Of a stretch of DNA of 64,000 bases, positions 1 through 12,377 are shown in pieces; position 1 is the stretch's first letter, and the number at the start of each line of letters is the position of its first letter. The DNA is from Liolophura sinensis (lineage: Eukaryota; Mollusca; Polyplacophora; Chitonida; Chitonidae). A program made the translations under genes and the position numbers. The notes under the pieces were generated by a model. The model searched no databases. It worked only from the letters and a program-made list of their open reading frames with translations, and was not told the DNA's origin. Location: contig NC_088295.1 of assembly GCF_032854445.1 (NCBI RefSeq), forward strand, positions 39,979,385 to 40,043,384, read 5' to 3'.

Positions 1-3000
1 ACAGCTACATCACACCTCTGCTTGATCGTCACACAGTGTATGCTGACAGTGTGCTTTTGCCTACATGTGTCACGTGTGTTTCTTCCATTTGAGAAATTAG
101 TTAATTAATCTCTTAAATTAAATCTGATTTAATTGTAACAGAGTCTTGTCTTCATGAAATAAGATCTAGAAACAACTGTAACGAAGTCAAAAATTGTTGG
201 TCTTGTCCTGTAATAGCATATCAATCTGTGATAGAATTAGACTAAGGAAATCATTTTGATTATTGTCCCAGATGTACAAGCAACTAACCATTACAAGAGC
301 TATTATTGTTGTTGTTGCTAAAATTTGATCAGCTTCAGCTTAGATTCTATTTATCCATGGTAATGAATGAAAACCTAATTTCTTTAAAGGTAAAACCTCT
401 TGCAGCCAGTGTAATGCTCAGTGCTCATTTTCACAAAACTTTGTGAATCACTTCTTCATACAACTTTTAGAAGATCAGAGCACTGCGGAGAGCTTTTCTG
501 TATGGTATGTACACCGTGCAACGTAACTCGCACCTGATTGGTTAAAACTAATAACCTGGTCGTGTGTTCAATTCTCTCAATTTGCATGATTTGCTTACTT
601 TGAACTATGATACCTTGATGATACAACATCCCAAAAAATAAAAACGCACACTTTCTAAAATTTATTTGGTACACTTTGTCAATGTTTCATAGATTTGATC
701 TAATGATGTCAAGTGTTTTCTTTTAAAACTCAAAGAGAGTGACCCACATTGGGTAACTGTTGACACCAGATAGTGCTATAAATAGATTCCACAAGGTAAT
801 TACTATTTATTATCCAAAGGTTTTGCAAGAGAGATTTGATGCACTATTTGCAAACTTCTCTACCCTTTGTCCACTAGGACCAAACCTTTGCAAATGATGA
901 TGTTCCTTTTCAGATTATTTCCCAGGCATGCCACTGTGTTCAGTTTAAGCCCTCTTGGTTCATTTTCTTTAATTCCCTGTGCATCAATGTTTCCTGTGAT
1001 CCGCTAAAGAACACCATTATCTTTAAACACAGGGTGTTACTCTCTTACAAACTACAGCATGAATGGGGTTGAACAGGCAAAAGAAAATTATTTGCTTTTC
1101 AGATCACTTAAGCACGGTTTCGATCAGAGATATCCTTAGGATATAGAGTTGGTAAACAGGGAATTTATCACACTTTTGAACCAAACCCGTCCATGTTAAA
1201 CACCTTTAAAAGGGTAAAACACATTTTATACCCTTACGCACTGGCATAATAAAAAAGAAAAGAAACAAACAACCATGATAAGCTTAAAATTCACAATGTG
1301 TGACATGTGAAAAACACAATAAATGAACATTTCGAACAAAATGCAAAATGCATCTACATACAGACTAAAAAATGCTCTTTGTAACATAGAAATCATTTCA
1401 TTTGTGTACGTTTTGATACTGCTTTTTCAAACTCAGCTTTAATTACAATAATCAATGGGAAATGGTTGTTCATAAGAACATAAAACAGGTTTTAGTCAAG
1501 TGTGTTTCTAGTACACGGCATGTCCTGTCATGAAGGGAAACAATAATAGGTTTCTCAGCCTCTTTTAGGCTGTTAGGCTTCAAAGGCTCTAGATGTGTTC
1601 TGAAATGTGTATTTATTGAGCATAAAGTCCACACAGATATATGTATACACTTGTTAGCAAGTGATGTTGCTTGGGAGACAGCCTTGACTTAATGTGTCTA
1701 AGGCATTCAGTCATTTACATGTCTGTTAAATAAATTTATTTTTTATTTGATTGATGTTTTACGCCGCATTCTAGAATATTTCACTTATATTACGGCGGCC
1801 AGCATTATGGTGGGTGGAAACCTGGCAGAGCCTGGGGGAAACCCATGACCATCCACAGGTTGCTGACAGACCTTCCCATGTACGGCCAGAGAGGAAGTCA
1901 GCATGAGCTGGACATGAACTCACAGCGCATTGTTGAGAGGCTTCCGGGTCATTACCCTGCGCTAGCGTGCTAACCAACTGAGCCATGGAGTCTCCCTGTT
2001 AATTAAAGTTAACACGACCTCTGCTCACAGTCTCTCCCAATCTAAATCTGATGCCATCTGATACCATTTTGAAGTATGTACATGCATTAACTATCAAGGA
2101 TAGAAAAACTTTAATCAGAAGGCGGTACAATGACAACGGATGAAATGTTGCGTTTTCTACATTCATTCAAGACTTAAGATAAATAAGATTGTTATATATA
2201 CAGGAATTTTGCACAATTGTGAAGTTTATGTTTCTTAAAAAGCTGTATCAGTACTGCATAAGCATGCTGTAATGTACTGCAGAAAGAAAATATTTTAAAC
2301 TCTATGACCCTCAACGGTTTTGAAAAGAAGGCAATCATAAACTATAAATCTCATATTAAAAATGCTTGTTCAATGACACACATGGAATAAAGGAGTCTAT
2401 ACTTATAAATGGGATATTATTGTTGACAAAACACTATGGGCAGAATACCACACCTCTGGTGCAAAAGAACCTCAAGCAACAACCTGTGGCCAAGTTATAA
2501 TGAAAATGTGTTTCACTCCATGTGGATAACAAGGACATCACAGGAAGAGCAAACATATGTCCTAACCAATGTGTGGGATAGGTCATACCAAGAAATTGTT
2601 TTATCCACAACTCATCCACTTTGCAGCCATTTTCTTAGTCACTGGGTATGGAGACTCCACATGCACCCCTACCCTTAACTACACTGTTGTGGCATTTTGG
2701 AAAATTCAACTACAAGGTTTACAGGCAGCTACTTTGTCATTTTCTGAAGAGTAAATGTTGTCACTCTCATGTTATATGGAACAGAAACAGACTAACAGCT
2801 GGTGAAATTAGGAACCTTGAAATCCTACAAACCATCCATTATCATTTCTTGACTACTAATAACCTGGGCCAGGTTCAATCATATAGGTACTTAACACCGT
2901 CAAACTATATGGAAAAAAACAAGTGCTAGGGGGCTGAGTATATTGGTCTGCTTGGACAAGTGATTTTCACCTGAATGAAGTTCTAAACTTCGACAGAACT

Positions 3001-3985
3001 AACAGAAAACTGCTATGGTAATGCACCCTAATTGTAAGGTAGAAAGTATGCCTAAACATGATATACTATAATTTCTATCATAAATACTGAAGCTTGACAA
3101 TCATGATTTCACAGTTATCTTTCATCCTTTAAGTCTACCATTCATCATTAATGAGATGACATTTGTGTTACATTCAGAGATGCCAATTTACAATTTCCAA
3201 AGCCATTTCTAGTACTAAAGGATAAACATCAATTATTTGAAGTTTCATGATCAGAAATCAATTAATATTGTATATACACAGAGTGGAAAGAGAACATTTA
3301 TTGTGAAAAGAACTTAACACTATAGTAACTAATACAAAGACACAATTACTTTATATTTGTTTTTACACAAGATAGTAAAAGGTAATGGAATAATCTAGGC
3401 ATAAACACTAATCACGACAGTGTCTCAAATAGATAACACACAAAATCCCTTTGAAAAGCTTGCTATTCTTGGAATACAATTTGAAACAAATGAAAAGAGT
3501 AAAATATTTTATTATAGGCACTGTTAAGTGGCAATACCTACATGTAGCATACATCAATCTACCAAATGATCACCTTATTCCTGTCTTGTGGACTGATATA
3601 TGATGATTAACAATACACCTGTGATAATGATTACATGTACACGCTTAATAGAATAGCAAAAAACGCAGTTTCACTACCCTTCTCCCCTACGGATAGCAAT
3701 GGACCTGGCAATGTCTTTCAATAACAAACTGATTGGAGGTGTCCAATGTTTCTCTCCACAGGGGTCTCTGGATCAGGTAATGGCTTGTATATGAAGACCC
3801 TTGGTCCTAGAGTTTCCAATAACTGGCTAGAGCTAGCAGTTGATGATTGGTTAGCTTACAGTGGAGGAATAGTGAAGATTGTGACCGTGAATCGAGAAAG
3901 AACAGAATTAACCACCACTCAGACCCATCACCAGTATTCCTGACAGTTGTCCAGCGGCCAGTGTCACTCCAAGCAGCAACCCATC
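1..3985. other. Upstream non-coding region
   Basis: AT-rich sequence before the peptide gene. It contains one nearly full-length SINE (1735-1998). The open frames at 2436-2929 overlap each other in different frames and show no recognisable domain. No promoter could be assigned with confidence. Confidence 0.5.
1735..1998 (-). repeat. tRNA-derived SINE, family 1, near full length
   Basis: On the minus strand it begins with a Pol III A-box-like block (TGGCTCAGTTGGTTAGC) and a B-box-like block (GAGTTCATGTCCAGC). It has a central body containing the reverse complement of CAGCATTATGGTGGG and ends in an AAATAAA tail. The same body recurs at least nine times in the window. Confidence 0.8.
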
Positions 3986-4043
3986 ATGGACAGAGCTAGC
4001 AGGCTGGTTTTGCTGTTGTTTCTTATGACTGCCGTAGCACAAG
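3986..4043 (+). CDS. Peptide precursor coding exon 1 (signal peptide)
   Basis: Encodes MDRASRLVLLLFLMTAVAQ plus the first base of the next codon. The donor is CAAG/GTAAGT, an almost ideal splice site. An upstream frame at 3746-3943 is not in frame with it and is probably 5' untranslated or chance sequence. The run just before (TTCCTGACAG at about 3937) could be an acceptor for a 5' UTR intron. Confidence 0.75.
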
Positions 4044-7000
4044 GTAAGTCCCTTTTAAAACCCCATATTATTTTCACGCAAAAGCAAATTCTAGATGAAA
4101 TTGTCAGAAACTCACTAGGCTAAATTCTCAATACTGTAAATCATCAAGCTTTTTAGCATATAAATATGCTAAATGTAATTTATCCATGAAAAAACAAAAT
4201 TGAATAAGGAGATGAAACTACACACGCTGTGTTGACAAAGTTGTAGAGAATTTCAAGGAAAGTGTTGTTTTGTTAATGTAGATTGTATAAAACTTCTAAA
4301 GTATGACGAAACTAACAAACTATATAAATGGGAAAATGTTCTGGATTCAGGGCATCTGTGAAAAAACAGACTGCATGTAAAGTTATCAAAAAAAAAAAAC
4401 ATCCCAAGCATTAAAGCCCTGTTAATTACACATATGCTGTGTAAAGGCTATCTTCAGAGCATTCTTGATAGGCTTTCAATGTTAATTAAATGTATTCACT
4501 ATCTATTAAATCAAAATATATCTAAAATTTTTCTCTAAATGTTTTCTGAAATGTGTACTAAGTGGCCACAAAGTTCACCATCAGTAAGAGGACAAGGCAG
4601 CACCTGGCTGAAACGCATTTCACCCGAAAGCAGAATGCACAAGCTTTCTAAAAAGTATCATACTTTATTTTTCCGACTTGATTTCACCAAATAAGAAATA
4701 AAACAAAATGACAATACTGAACTACTAATGGTTGGTGTGAGGCAAGGTAGCCATCTTGGGAATTCTACCTAATCAAACGCGTTACAATTTGATTGCTCAG
4801 TCTAGGATGTGAAGTCGCCTTAAAACATTCACTCCATGAAGAGATTGCACATAACGCCAAACTACTTGTCACATAAGACAACATTCTGAGATTGTTTCAT
4901 AACCATTTAGTTACGTGTACATTCTTGTGTATACGGGCTATTTCACACAGTGTTTTGGTACAGACGTGAGCAATTTCCTGGCCATTGCAGATGTAAAACC
5001 GATTGATTTACGAGCCGTGTAAAATATCGACGACGGTTTTAAAAAAAATTATGTCGGACAGTATAGCATTCTGTGTAGGTCCAAACCGAGTTAAGCCTCG
5101 ATTGTTTAGACATGCTGTTCAAAATATACAAATATATGTACATTGTACATTGTACATTTTAGTGTTTAGCAAGCAGTTTGTAAACAACAAATATAAGAGT
5201 CAATGAAAAATAAATCTTCAGGATGCTGATAGTTTCTTGGAACTAGAAGACATCTCATCGGATAACGTTTTAAATTAAATCTTAATTGTTACCAAATAAT
5301 TTTTTCTATAAATTTATCACAGCTGACATGACTAAGTTGGTCTGAGATTCAGGTTTTAAAAAGTTAGCATGATTCCAAGTGTTACACAAACCACCAACAA
5401 TGCTGTAAACATCCACTAGTGGACAATGTCGCCCCTCCACAGACGATCACCTGAACTAAGAATGCCCACTGCATTGGCAGGCTATTTGAACTGGGTCACA
5501 AGTCAACCCTTTCGCACAAGTCGTACATTGTAACTGAGCTGTCCCCGACAAATCTGCAGATACTGAGCTGGCGATCCTTATAAATGGTAGTAAGCCTTCT
5601 GTACCAAAATCTTTTTTTTTTTTTTTTATCAAGAGTTTGATCGACTGAGGGTTTTATGCAACAGGCACCTACCCAAGAATATTGCACTTATTAAAGTTGT
5701 CTGTACACGGCTGGTTACTGGGGCTTTCATCGTCAACATCCACAACTTTTTCCACTGCCTAGCTGATAATACAGAAAATACCGCCTATGTTAAAGAGCTA
5801 GAATAAAGGTGAAGTCACATTTCACTCAATAATGGCCACGTGTTGAAGTGCTGTCAAAATCAAGTTTCACTAAACTTTTATCGGCTTGAAAAGAATCCAA
5901 AAAAAAACATTTAGTGCCAGTCTAAGATATACTTTGGGAACGAGACTTGAAAATAGACAATAACCAGATGCTGTCCTATACTTTAAATATTATGAAGTCA
6001 ATACATTATGGTTGTCATCCACAGCCAGTTATCACTGTTTTAACAGTCACATCAGATAACTGGATTCATGCAACCAATATGTTAAAGGTTCCTGTGATCC
6101 GAACTTGGAGTTTCTCACTTGAATGAAAGCCCAGATGTTTGAAGAGATAGTGGAGTCAGCAAAAAGCTAAAAGCACACATGGCACAAAACTTTCTGGTTG
6201 TTGTAACAATGTATCACAATAAAAGTTCAGCAAAATTAAGCCAAACTGTCATTAAAAAAATTGCTGGACATGTTAAATGGGAATCTACATCGTAATTACT
6301 ATATCTAGTTTCAATCATTATGCTGAAAGGCATGAATTAAGACTGCATGTATAAAAACAAACTGTGGATGTTATGTAAAACTCGTGAATCTGATTTATTT
6401 CTATACCTGTGCATGTTTTCTACCGTGAAAATCATTTTTGAGTACAGTCAAGTTTCATTGTCTATAGTTACATGACTTGAGAATTATGATAAGAGTGACA
6501 CCTCAGATTTTTGTGAGCCATCAACCAGTCCTTTTATGCATTTAATGTTTTGGTTTTCTTTGGCACAATATTTTAATATAATAGAACAAAACATTATTTG
6601 TATTAAAGATCTGAAGACCCAATGCTAATACTTAACTACTGACATGTTTAAAAGCTACATGTTAATACGCAAAGTATAATGATTTATAATGAAATAGACA
6701 TTGGGGCATGTTAGATTGAAGGCTAAGGTACTCACTTCTTAATATCTCAAAACGAAAAATTACCTTGAGATATTTTGATAGGGGAGTTACTTATTAACTG
6801 GCATGCATTGTTATATATTTTTTTTGTTTGTAACAATTAGGAAAAAAACCTTTTCACTACCTTGTACCTGATACGTGACATAAAAAATAAACTAAAACCT
6901 GCTGTTATTCCATGCTGTCAACTTTTATAAAGCTAATGTGGGGAGTATTTATCTATTTATTTATTTGATTGGTGTTGAGCACTTCACTCATATGATAGAG

Positions 7001-9624
7001 GCCAGCATTACTGTGGCAGGAAACTGGGAAGAGCCTGGGGGAAACCCATGACCATCTGCAGGTTGCTGGCAGACCTTTCTGCGTACATGTATGTCAGGAG
7101 TAACGTCTAAATATATACTTATATTTGCCAAGGATAGCTAATATACTGTCATGGACAACAAGGTGTAATTACACAAAATAAGCTAATTCACAGCAAATTA
7201 ATATAGGGCAGTTCAGTGAAACAGCAAATGTATACAACCATGTAATCAACTGAAATCCCCTTCATCTACTTCAGTCTACAGCTTATACAACGTGAGAGAG
7301 AAGAGGGCAGCTGGACTGCACTCCTGGGACGGCCTTCTCAGAAACACAAGTAAGTACACCTTTGAAACTTTGCTAAACAAGTCCATAAAATGCCGGCTGT
7401 TCACACCTATATGCATATACATGACACTACAGATGTAAAACTAAAGTAGCCTCAACACAACTGTAAACCAGATTCTTCTCAGTATGGAAAAAGAATCTGT
7501 CTTCCAGCAATATATATATATATATATGTATTTACATGTACCTGACTCAAACACATGGTCACAACATAAATCATGTATCCAACCTTTAATATACATGGGC
7601 GCTTCATGAAATGTGACAAATGGTTATGAAACAGGAATCCTGGAATCCACCCCTCAAACCAATTAGTTCAAGGATGTTTGCCAGTTGTCTTGGAAAATGA
7701 ACAACTGGTTCTAGTAATGGTAAAAGATAAACTATGTGTAATGGTTAAGCTATCTGCATAATTAGTTATAGTTATTACTAAATCATGTTTTCGACATAAA
7801 TTAATAGCTCCATCCCCCCATCCCATCCATTAACATTACTGGTGAAAAATGATACACATATATCACTGCAATTAGGTTTACTTGCATAAGGTGTGAGGAA
7901 ACTGAGTACAGCCTTAAAGAATTACACCACGTACTATAGAGGGGTTGCATGACCTAGGTTTGGCAGCCATATTGGAGTACTGCGGGTATACCAGCCCATG
8001 TTAAATATGGCAGACTGGCTATTGTTCTGCCAGAGTGATGACGTCCCATGCAACCCTTCTATACACACAGTCCTGGTTCTAACAGGCCCCTATGACTTCA
8101 GGCAGTAACCAAACCAGATCAATCCCTTTCTGTTAATAATCACAGCAACCAAACTGCAAATTGCCTTTACTTTCGACGAAAAAAAGATACTGGTGAGGTG
8201 TTACTTCTGTGTTATTCACCAGTAAACTTCTACTCAAACATCATTGGCCAGCTTTTACAACAGTGCATCTTAATACCCCTCAAACATGTTTTGTGCAGAA
8301 AATTAGGAACAGTTTTAATGCATGTAAACGCGACAGGACACCATAAAAATCACATGCAAACACTGTCATAGTGTCTCCATGATGGGTTGGGGGGAAGGGG
8401 AGGAGATAATAGCCCAACAATATGTGATATCTCTTGCGATTAGAAACATTATAACCACAGCTTTTAAGCGTTGCCCAGAAGAAGGCACTTCTGCTGTTAT
8501 GAGTCAGCGAGTGAGTGCTTGGGGTTAACATGGGCGGTTGTTCTGTCTCCACAGGAGTTTATGAGAATTACCACGTCTGAGCAGCATGTGACACTTATGC
8601 CGGAAAAATATGTGGTGAAAAATATTAGGCTTTACATCAAAGTCTTTAGGTAAAATTCACAAATTATCTTGACCTTACATCTCCACAGTATATGATTCAA
8701 ATGTCACAGTTACCATATAGGAGTAAGTATGCTACTATTTAAAGACAAAGTGATATGGATGTGAATTGATTTCCAGCAGATCCAGGGTTCACTAATAAGT
8801 GTACCATAAGAAAACGTTTCATTTCCTTAACTTTACTGATCTTAACAATTTTTAGAGAGTAAAACCATTAGGATGGAAACTTAATTGGCATACAATGTTG
8901 AACTGCTTGGAATATTTCATAGTGCAAATGGTAGCAAAATGATCGTGCCAGATCAGTCTATGATGCTTGTTTATCAGGAAATACTGAAGATGTGCGAAAT
9001 CAGAATTAGGGCTGATGAGAAACACACAAAATGAGGTTTTCAGAATTAGAGCTATTGATTATGGCATAGGATGAGGTTGTCTGAATTTTCAGGCCAGACA
9101 ATGACCACATACATATGTATGTATATATTTGAGGTTTAACGTTAACTTGACAATTTTTCAATCAAATGACACCAAGGAGTATACTGTGTCTTCTTCTCAC
9201 AGCAGGTCAAGCAGTTCTGTCTCTTTGCTCTAACCTCCCAGCGCTAAGTGCCAAGTGAGGCAGCAACAAGTACCATTTTTGAAGTCTTTGGTACGACCCA
9301 ACCCAGGTGTGCAATGACCCTGTAGGATAAGGTAGTTAGAATTAGATCAGATATTGACCACACAGGATGAGGCTGTGAGAGGATCTTGCAGTAATAATCA
9401 CGGGCATGACATTGTCTAGATCCAATGTGACAAGTCTGTAAGGTGACACTTGTTTTTAAACTTTGAAATCCCAATCCAATTAAGGTTCTTTTGTGGTGCT
9501 AATGGCGTGTCTCTCTTCTGCAGATCAATTACACCGACGACAAGACTACGGCAAAAATCCTATGAACTGGGAACAAATTTGGAAGCTAAAAGCCCTGCTT
9601 GACCAAGTTGGGCGAAGAAAATGA
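3986..9624 (+). CDS. Secreted peptide precursor, neuropeptide-like, 77 aa, three coding exons
   Basis: I assembled this gene from exons 3986-4043, 7275-7349 and 9524-9624. All junctions are GT-AG and both introns are phase 1. Residues 1-18 form a signal peptide (basic start, Leu/Phe core, ending TAVA before Gln19). A short spacer ends in Glu-Lys-Arg (28-30). Peptide A is AAGLHSWDGLLRNTNQLH (31-48), followed by Arg-Arg (49-50). Peptide B (51-73) begins QDYGKNPMNWEQ and ends LKALLDQV, followed by Gly74-Arg-Arg-Lys and the stop. Gln51 could become pyroglutamate and Gly74 could donate a C-terminal amide. This layout is typical of bioactive peptide precursors cut by prohormone convertases and amidated. 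Peptide B has Trp/Ile/Leu spacing that suggests an amphipathic helix. I do not recognise the family, and function is not assignable. The start has context ATCATGG and is the only one giving a signal peptide. The alternative is a secreted non-hormonal peptide. Exon structure is confident; the hormone role is inferred. Confidence 0.72.
6951..7098 (-). repeat. SINE family 1, tail part only
   Basis: A partial copy lacking the tRNA-like head, with a TTTATTTATTTATTTG tail (as read on the plus strand) and the conserved CAGCATTA and GGGGGAAACCCATGACCATC blocks. It lies in intron 1 of the peptide gene. Confidence 0.7.
7275..7349 (+). CDS. Peptide precursor coding exon 2 (spacer, KR site, peptide A)
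   Basis: The acceptor is CTACTTCAG/TC and the donor is ACAA/GTAAGT. The exon is 75 nt with phase 1 at both ends, so it could be skipped without a frameshift. It encodes VYSLYNVREKR followed by most of peptide A, AAGLHSWDGLLRNT. Skipping it would remove the KR site and most of peptide A but keep peptide B, so an alternative mature product set is possible. Confidence 0.75.
7935..8063. mobile_element. Short inverted-repeat element (MITE candidate)
   Basis: TATAGAGGGGTTGCATG at the left end and the reverse complement of TATAGAAGGGTTGCATG at the right end bound a 129-bp non-coding segment. The terminal repeats match at all but one position. Flanking TA dinucleotides could be the target duplication. 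It lies in intron 2 of the peptide gene. Confidence 0.6.
9128..9310 (-). repeat. SINE family 2, degraded copy
   Basis: It contains GAGGTTTAACGTTAACTTGA and the AAGTACCATTTTTGAAGTCT-like block shared with copies at 11092, 15690 and 19555. It sits just before exon 3 of the peptide gene. Confidence 0.6.
9524..9624 (+). CDS. Peptide precursor coding exon 3 (RR site, amidated peptide B, stop)
   Basis: The acceptor is CTCTTCTGCAG/AT. The exon completes an Asn codon and encodes QLHRR, then peptide B, then GRRK and TGA at 9622-9624. The Gly directly before the basic residues at the very C-terminus is the classic substrate layout for peptidylglycine amidation. The 3' UTR runs on, with a candidate AATAAA at 10148-10153. 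Confidence 0.75.
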
Positions 9625-10147
9625 GTGTAAAATATCTGGTGCCACCACAAGAGGGCTAGCATTACTAGCAGTTATACGGGGCTATCGAGAACTATGCCGA
9701 TTCCCACCGATCAACAACTTACGGCAACAGGACATTTACTCAGGAGGGTAAAAAAAATAACTGCACGACAAGTAAAGGCCCAAGAAAATAACAGAGAAAT
9801 TCTTTATTAAAGATCTGCCTAACCAATAACTTAAGAAAATCCTAAAGTATAAAGCAAAAATAGGTGTATTTTATGTTTAATTAATCAAAGTAGTTTGTAG
9901 GAAAAATGTGTTCCACAAAGGAATGTTAGTGCAGAATTGATCTCAACTATATGTATGTATGGGTTTGAATTAAGATAGTCATTGCACAAACAAATGCAGT
10001 CTTGACAAAATGAACCATAAATACAGACATTTCTGAAATCATACAATCACTATATGCATGTTTGTGTATCAAGCTAGAAAGACACTTGTCAACGTTGTAT
10101 GCTCAGTGGCATCTCAAGAAGCTAAAAGTCTATTTAACTGCATATTC

Positions 10148-10153
10148 AATAAA
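10148..10153 (+). terminator. Candidate polyadenylation signal of the peptide precursor gene
   Basis: A canonical AATAAA lies about 525 nt after the stop codon of the plus-strand peptide gene. Others occur further on (for example near 10629), so the true cleavage site is not certain from sequence. Confidence 0.35.
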
Positions 10154-10717
10154 CATTGAAATCAGAGAAACTAGAACATACACTTTAACTTTTATTTAAA
10201 TATTGTGGAGTCTTGTTGAAAAATACTTTTTATTGGCAAGGGGAACCATTTTATTGTATATTTGTACAAGGTGTCAACAAGTTTATTAAACATGTAATAT
10301 TATCAAAAGTTTGACCATCATTATGTAAATGAAAGTGCATTCTGTTTGACGTTGTAGAAAACATCTGTTTGAAGATTCATACACCATTACATGAAAATTG
10401 TTCTTTAGCACTATGATCACCTTTGATAAAATCCCAAAATGTCCACTGATTGTAGTTAAGTTGATTTTGGATCTAAAATCATTCATACGAATCCCTCTTA
10501 TGTGATTCTGAACATTAACAAAGACAAAAATTTTACTGTCCAATCTCCTCTTCTGAAAAAAAATTTTGGTTCATGTCACTGCTGGCTTATCATTGTACTT
10601 CAGACTTCAAATGGAATAGATGTAAAACAATAAAAGGTACAAATAAACAATTCCATGTACTGTTTTCAATAGTTAATTAAGATTTAAGGTGTGTTCTGGA
10701 AAGTAACTGTTCTTTTT

Positions 10718-10900
10718 GTGTATTTACTTGATTGTTGTTTAATAATGCCGAAGTCAAGAATTTTGTTAACTACTAGTATCACATGACTATTATACGTTTT
10801 CATGGTGGAGGAAACCCAAGTGCCTGGGGAACACCGCTGATCTTTCGCAAAAACTTGTACACCAGTTGTTGTGACGGAAGACAAGTGGCCTTCAACAAAC
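10718..10900 (-). repeat. SINE-like repeat, family 1 relative
   Basis: It shows a TATTTACTTGATTGTTGTTT start, then CATGGTGGAGGAAACCCAAG and GGGGAACACC blocks that parallel the family 1 body. No clear tRNA-like head remains. Confidence 0.5.
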
Positions 10901-11091
10901 TTTAAACTGAGCAAATGGACTCATGAAAAGTGTAAGCGTGCGAACAGGAAATACCTGTTTTTTTTACAAACATAATCACGTAAAATTAAAATGCATATTC
11001 TTTCACGAGGAAAAGGACTTCAAAAGTGTGGATGAACTGCAACAATGAAATATAGGAACTGGCTGGTATTTTATTCACTTATTTTGGATGG

Positions 11092-11420
11092 GAATGAATG
11101 AATGAATCCTTGGTTTTTAATGTCGTGCTTAACAATTTTTCATTGGTCATAAGGTACATGTACATATAATGTGTCTTCTCGCAGCAGGGCGAGTCCTTGC
11201 CACCAAAGTGCTGCTGCCACTGAAGACATAACACCCCACTAAGCCACATAATATACTGACAATGGGCCACCCAGTTCTGTTTCCTTGCTCTAACCTCTCA
11301 GTACTGAATGCCAAGCGAGGCGGCAACAAGTACCATTTTTTAAGTCTTTGGTACGACCTGACCCAGATTTGATCCCAGGTCTCCTGACTTTGAGGCCGAC
11401 TCTCTAATATTTTATCGGTA
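11092..11420 (-). repeat. SINE family 2, long copy
   Basis: It carries TTAATGTCGTGCTTAACAAT, TACATGTACATATAATGTGT, GCTGCTGCCACTGAAGACAT and AAGTCTTTGGTACGACCTGA, all recurring in other copies. It explains the open frames at 11079-11500, which are not genes. Confidence 0.7.
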
Positions 11421-12269
11421 TATAAGAGTACACGCATTTTTATATGACCAATGAACCAGTCTATTTTGGTTGGGGTTGACTCAAAAAATATTTCACCCAT
11501 ACCATAGGACAGCGTGGTTTATACAGTATGTGGAGGTCAGAAACCAGACAGAGCCAAAGGAAACAACAGCCCTAAATTAACAGGTACTGGATCTGACTTA
11601 CAACTGCACAAAACCAGCTTGGTGACCATTAATTAGGTTAAGCTGGATGACACCAACATTATATATATATATATATTCCCTTCAAACATACATGGCACAA
11701 CATCAGAACCACAACAGCCCTCATGCAGCTTGAAATGACCATGTATTTCAGCAAATCTTCATAAATTTCCTTTCAGGTCTCTTAATTCTACAGTAATAGT
11801 TAATTGTACCATGATATTAACAGTATTTAAGAGAACATGTGTTTTTATATGGTCTCATGTTGTCTGTTAATTACACTGAAGACCTCCAAGAGGTTAAGGG
11901 AATTCTTTACTGATGGATGGCACAAAATGACTGTCATCAATACATCATTCATGTCATTAATACTGTCCACAGAAGACACATCCTACCATAACTCAGGTCT
12001 TCGACCCATATCCAGATCAAAAATATCAACACAAATAGCACTATTAAACATGTGGCATACCTCAGGCTACCACCATCATAGACATAACATTTGCAGTATT
12101 GAAAGCTGATATTAGTCTTTAGAAAACCAGATACAAAACCTTAACTTATTAAAGAAGTTTTGTAATGCGGGAAATGAGGAAAATTATTTCCATAAGCATT
12201 ACATAGGGCCTATACCTGTCACTTTTTAAAAATTATGCAAATCGAATATTTCATTTTTTTCAATTTCAA

Positions 12270-12377
12270 TTAATTCAAGGCTACAGGGTATGCATGCACA
12301 AACAAGGTCATGGCAGTGGCAGAGAGACAAAAGTAGGAGACCAGAATGGCAAACAAAATCCTACTCTTCATTTCCAT
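12270..12377 (-). CDS. Short ORF with signal-peptide-like sequence, uncertain
   Basis: The minus strand encodes MEMKSRILFAILVSYFCLSA, then TAM and a short tail ending at a stop (35 residues). The basic start, hydrophobic core and Ala-x-Ala end resemble a signal peptide, so it might be the first coding exon of a secreted protein. There is no convincing downstream exon, and the available donors (GTTTGT, GTAGCC) are weak. It could be chance. Confidence 0.2.
   Translation of the reverse strand: MEMKSRILFAILVSYFCLSATAMTLFVHAYPVALN

Noticed and set aside
880-900. Minus-strand AAAG/GTT-TGG-TCC, resembling the start of the missing last TRAF7 exon (VWS)
   Set aside because: A TAG stop follows directly and nothing downstream resembles the TRAF7 C-terminus.
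11147-11500. A 117-codon minus-strand open frame
   Set aside because: It lies across a family 2 SINE and follows the repeat body, not a gene.
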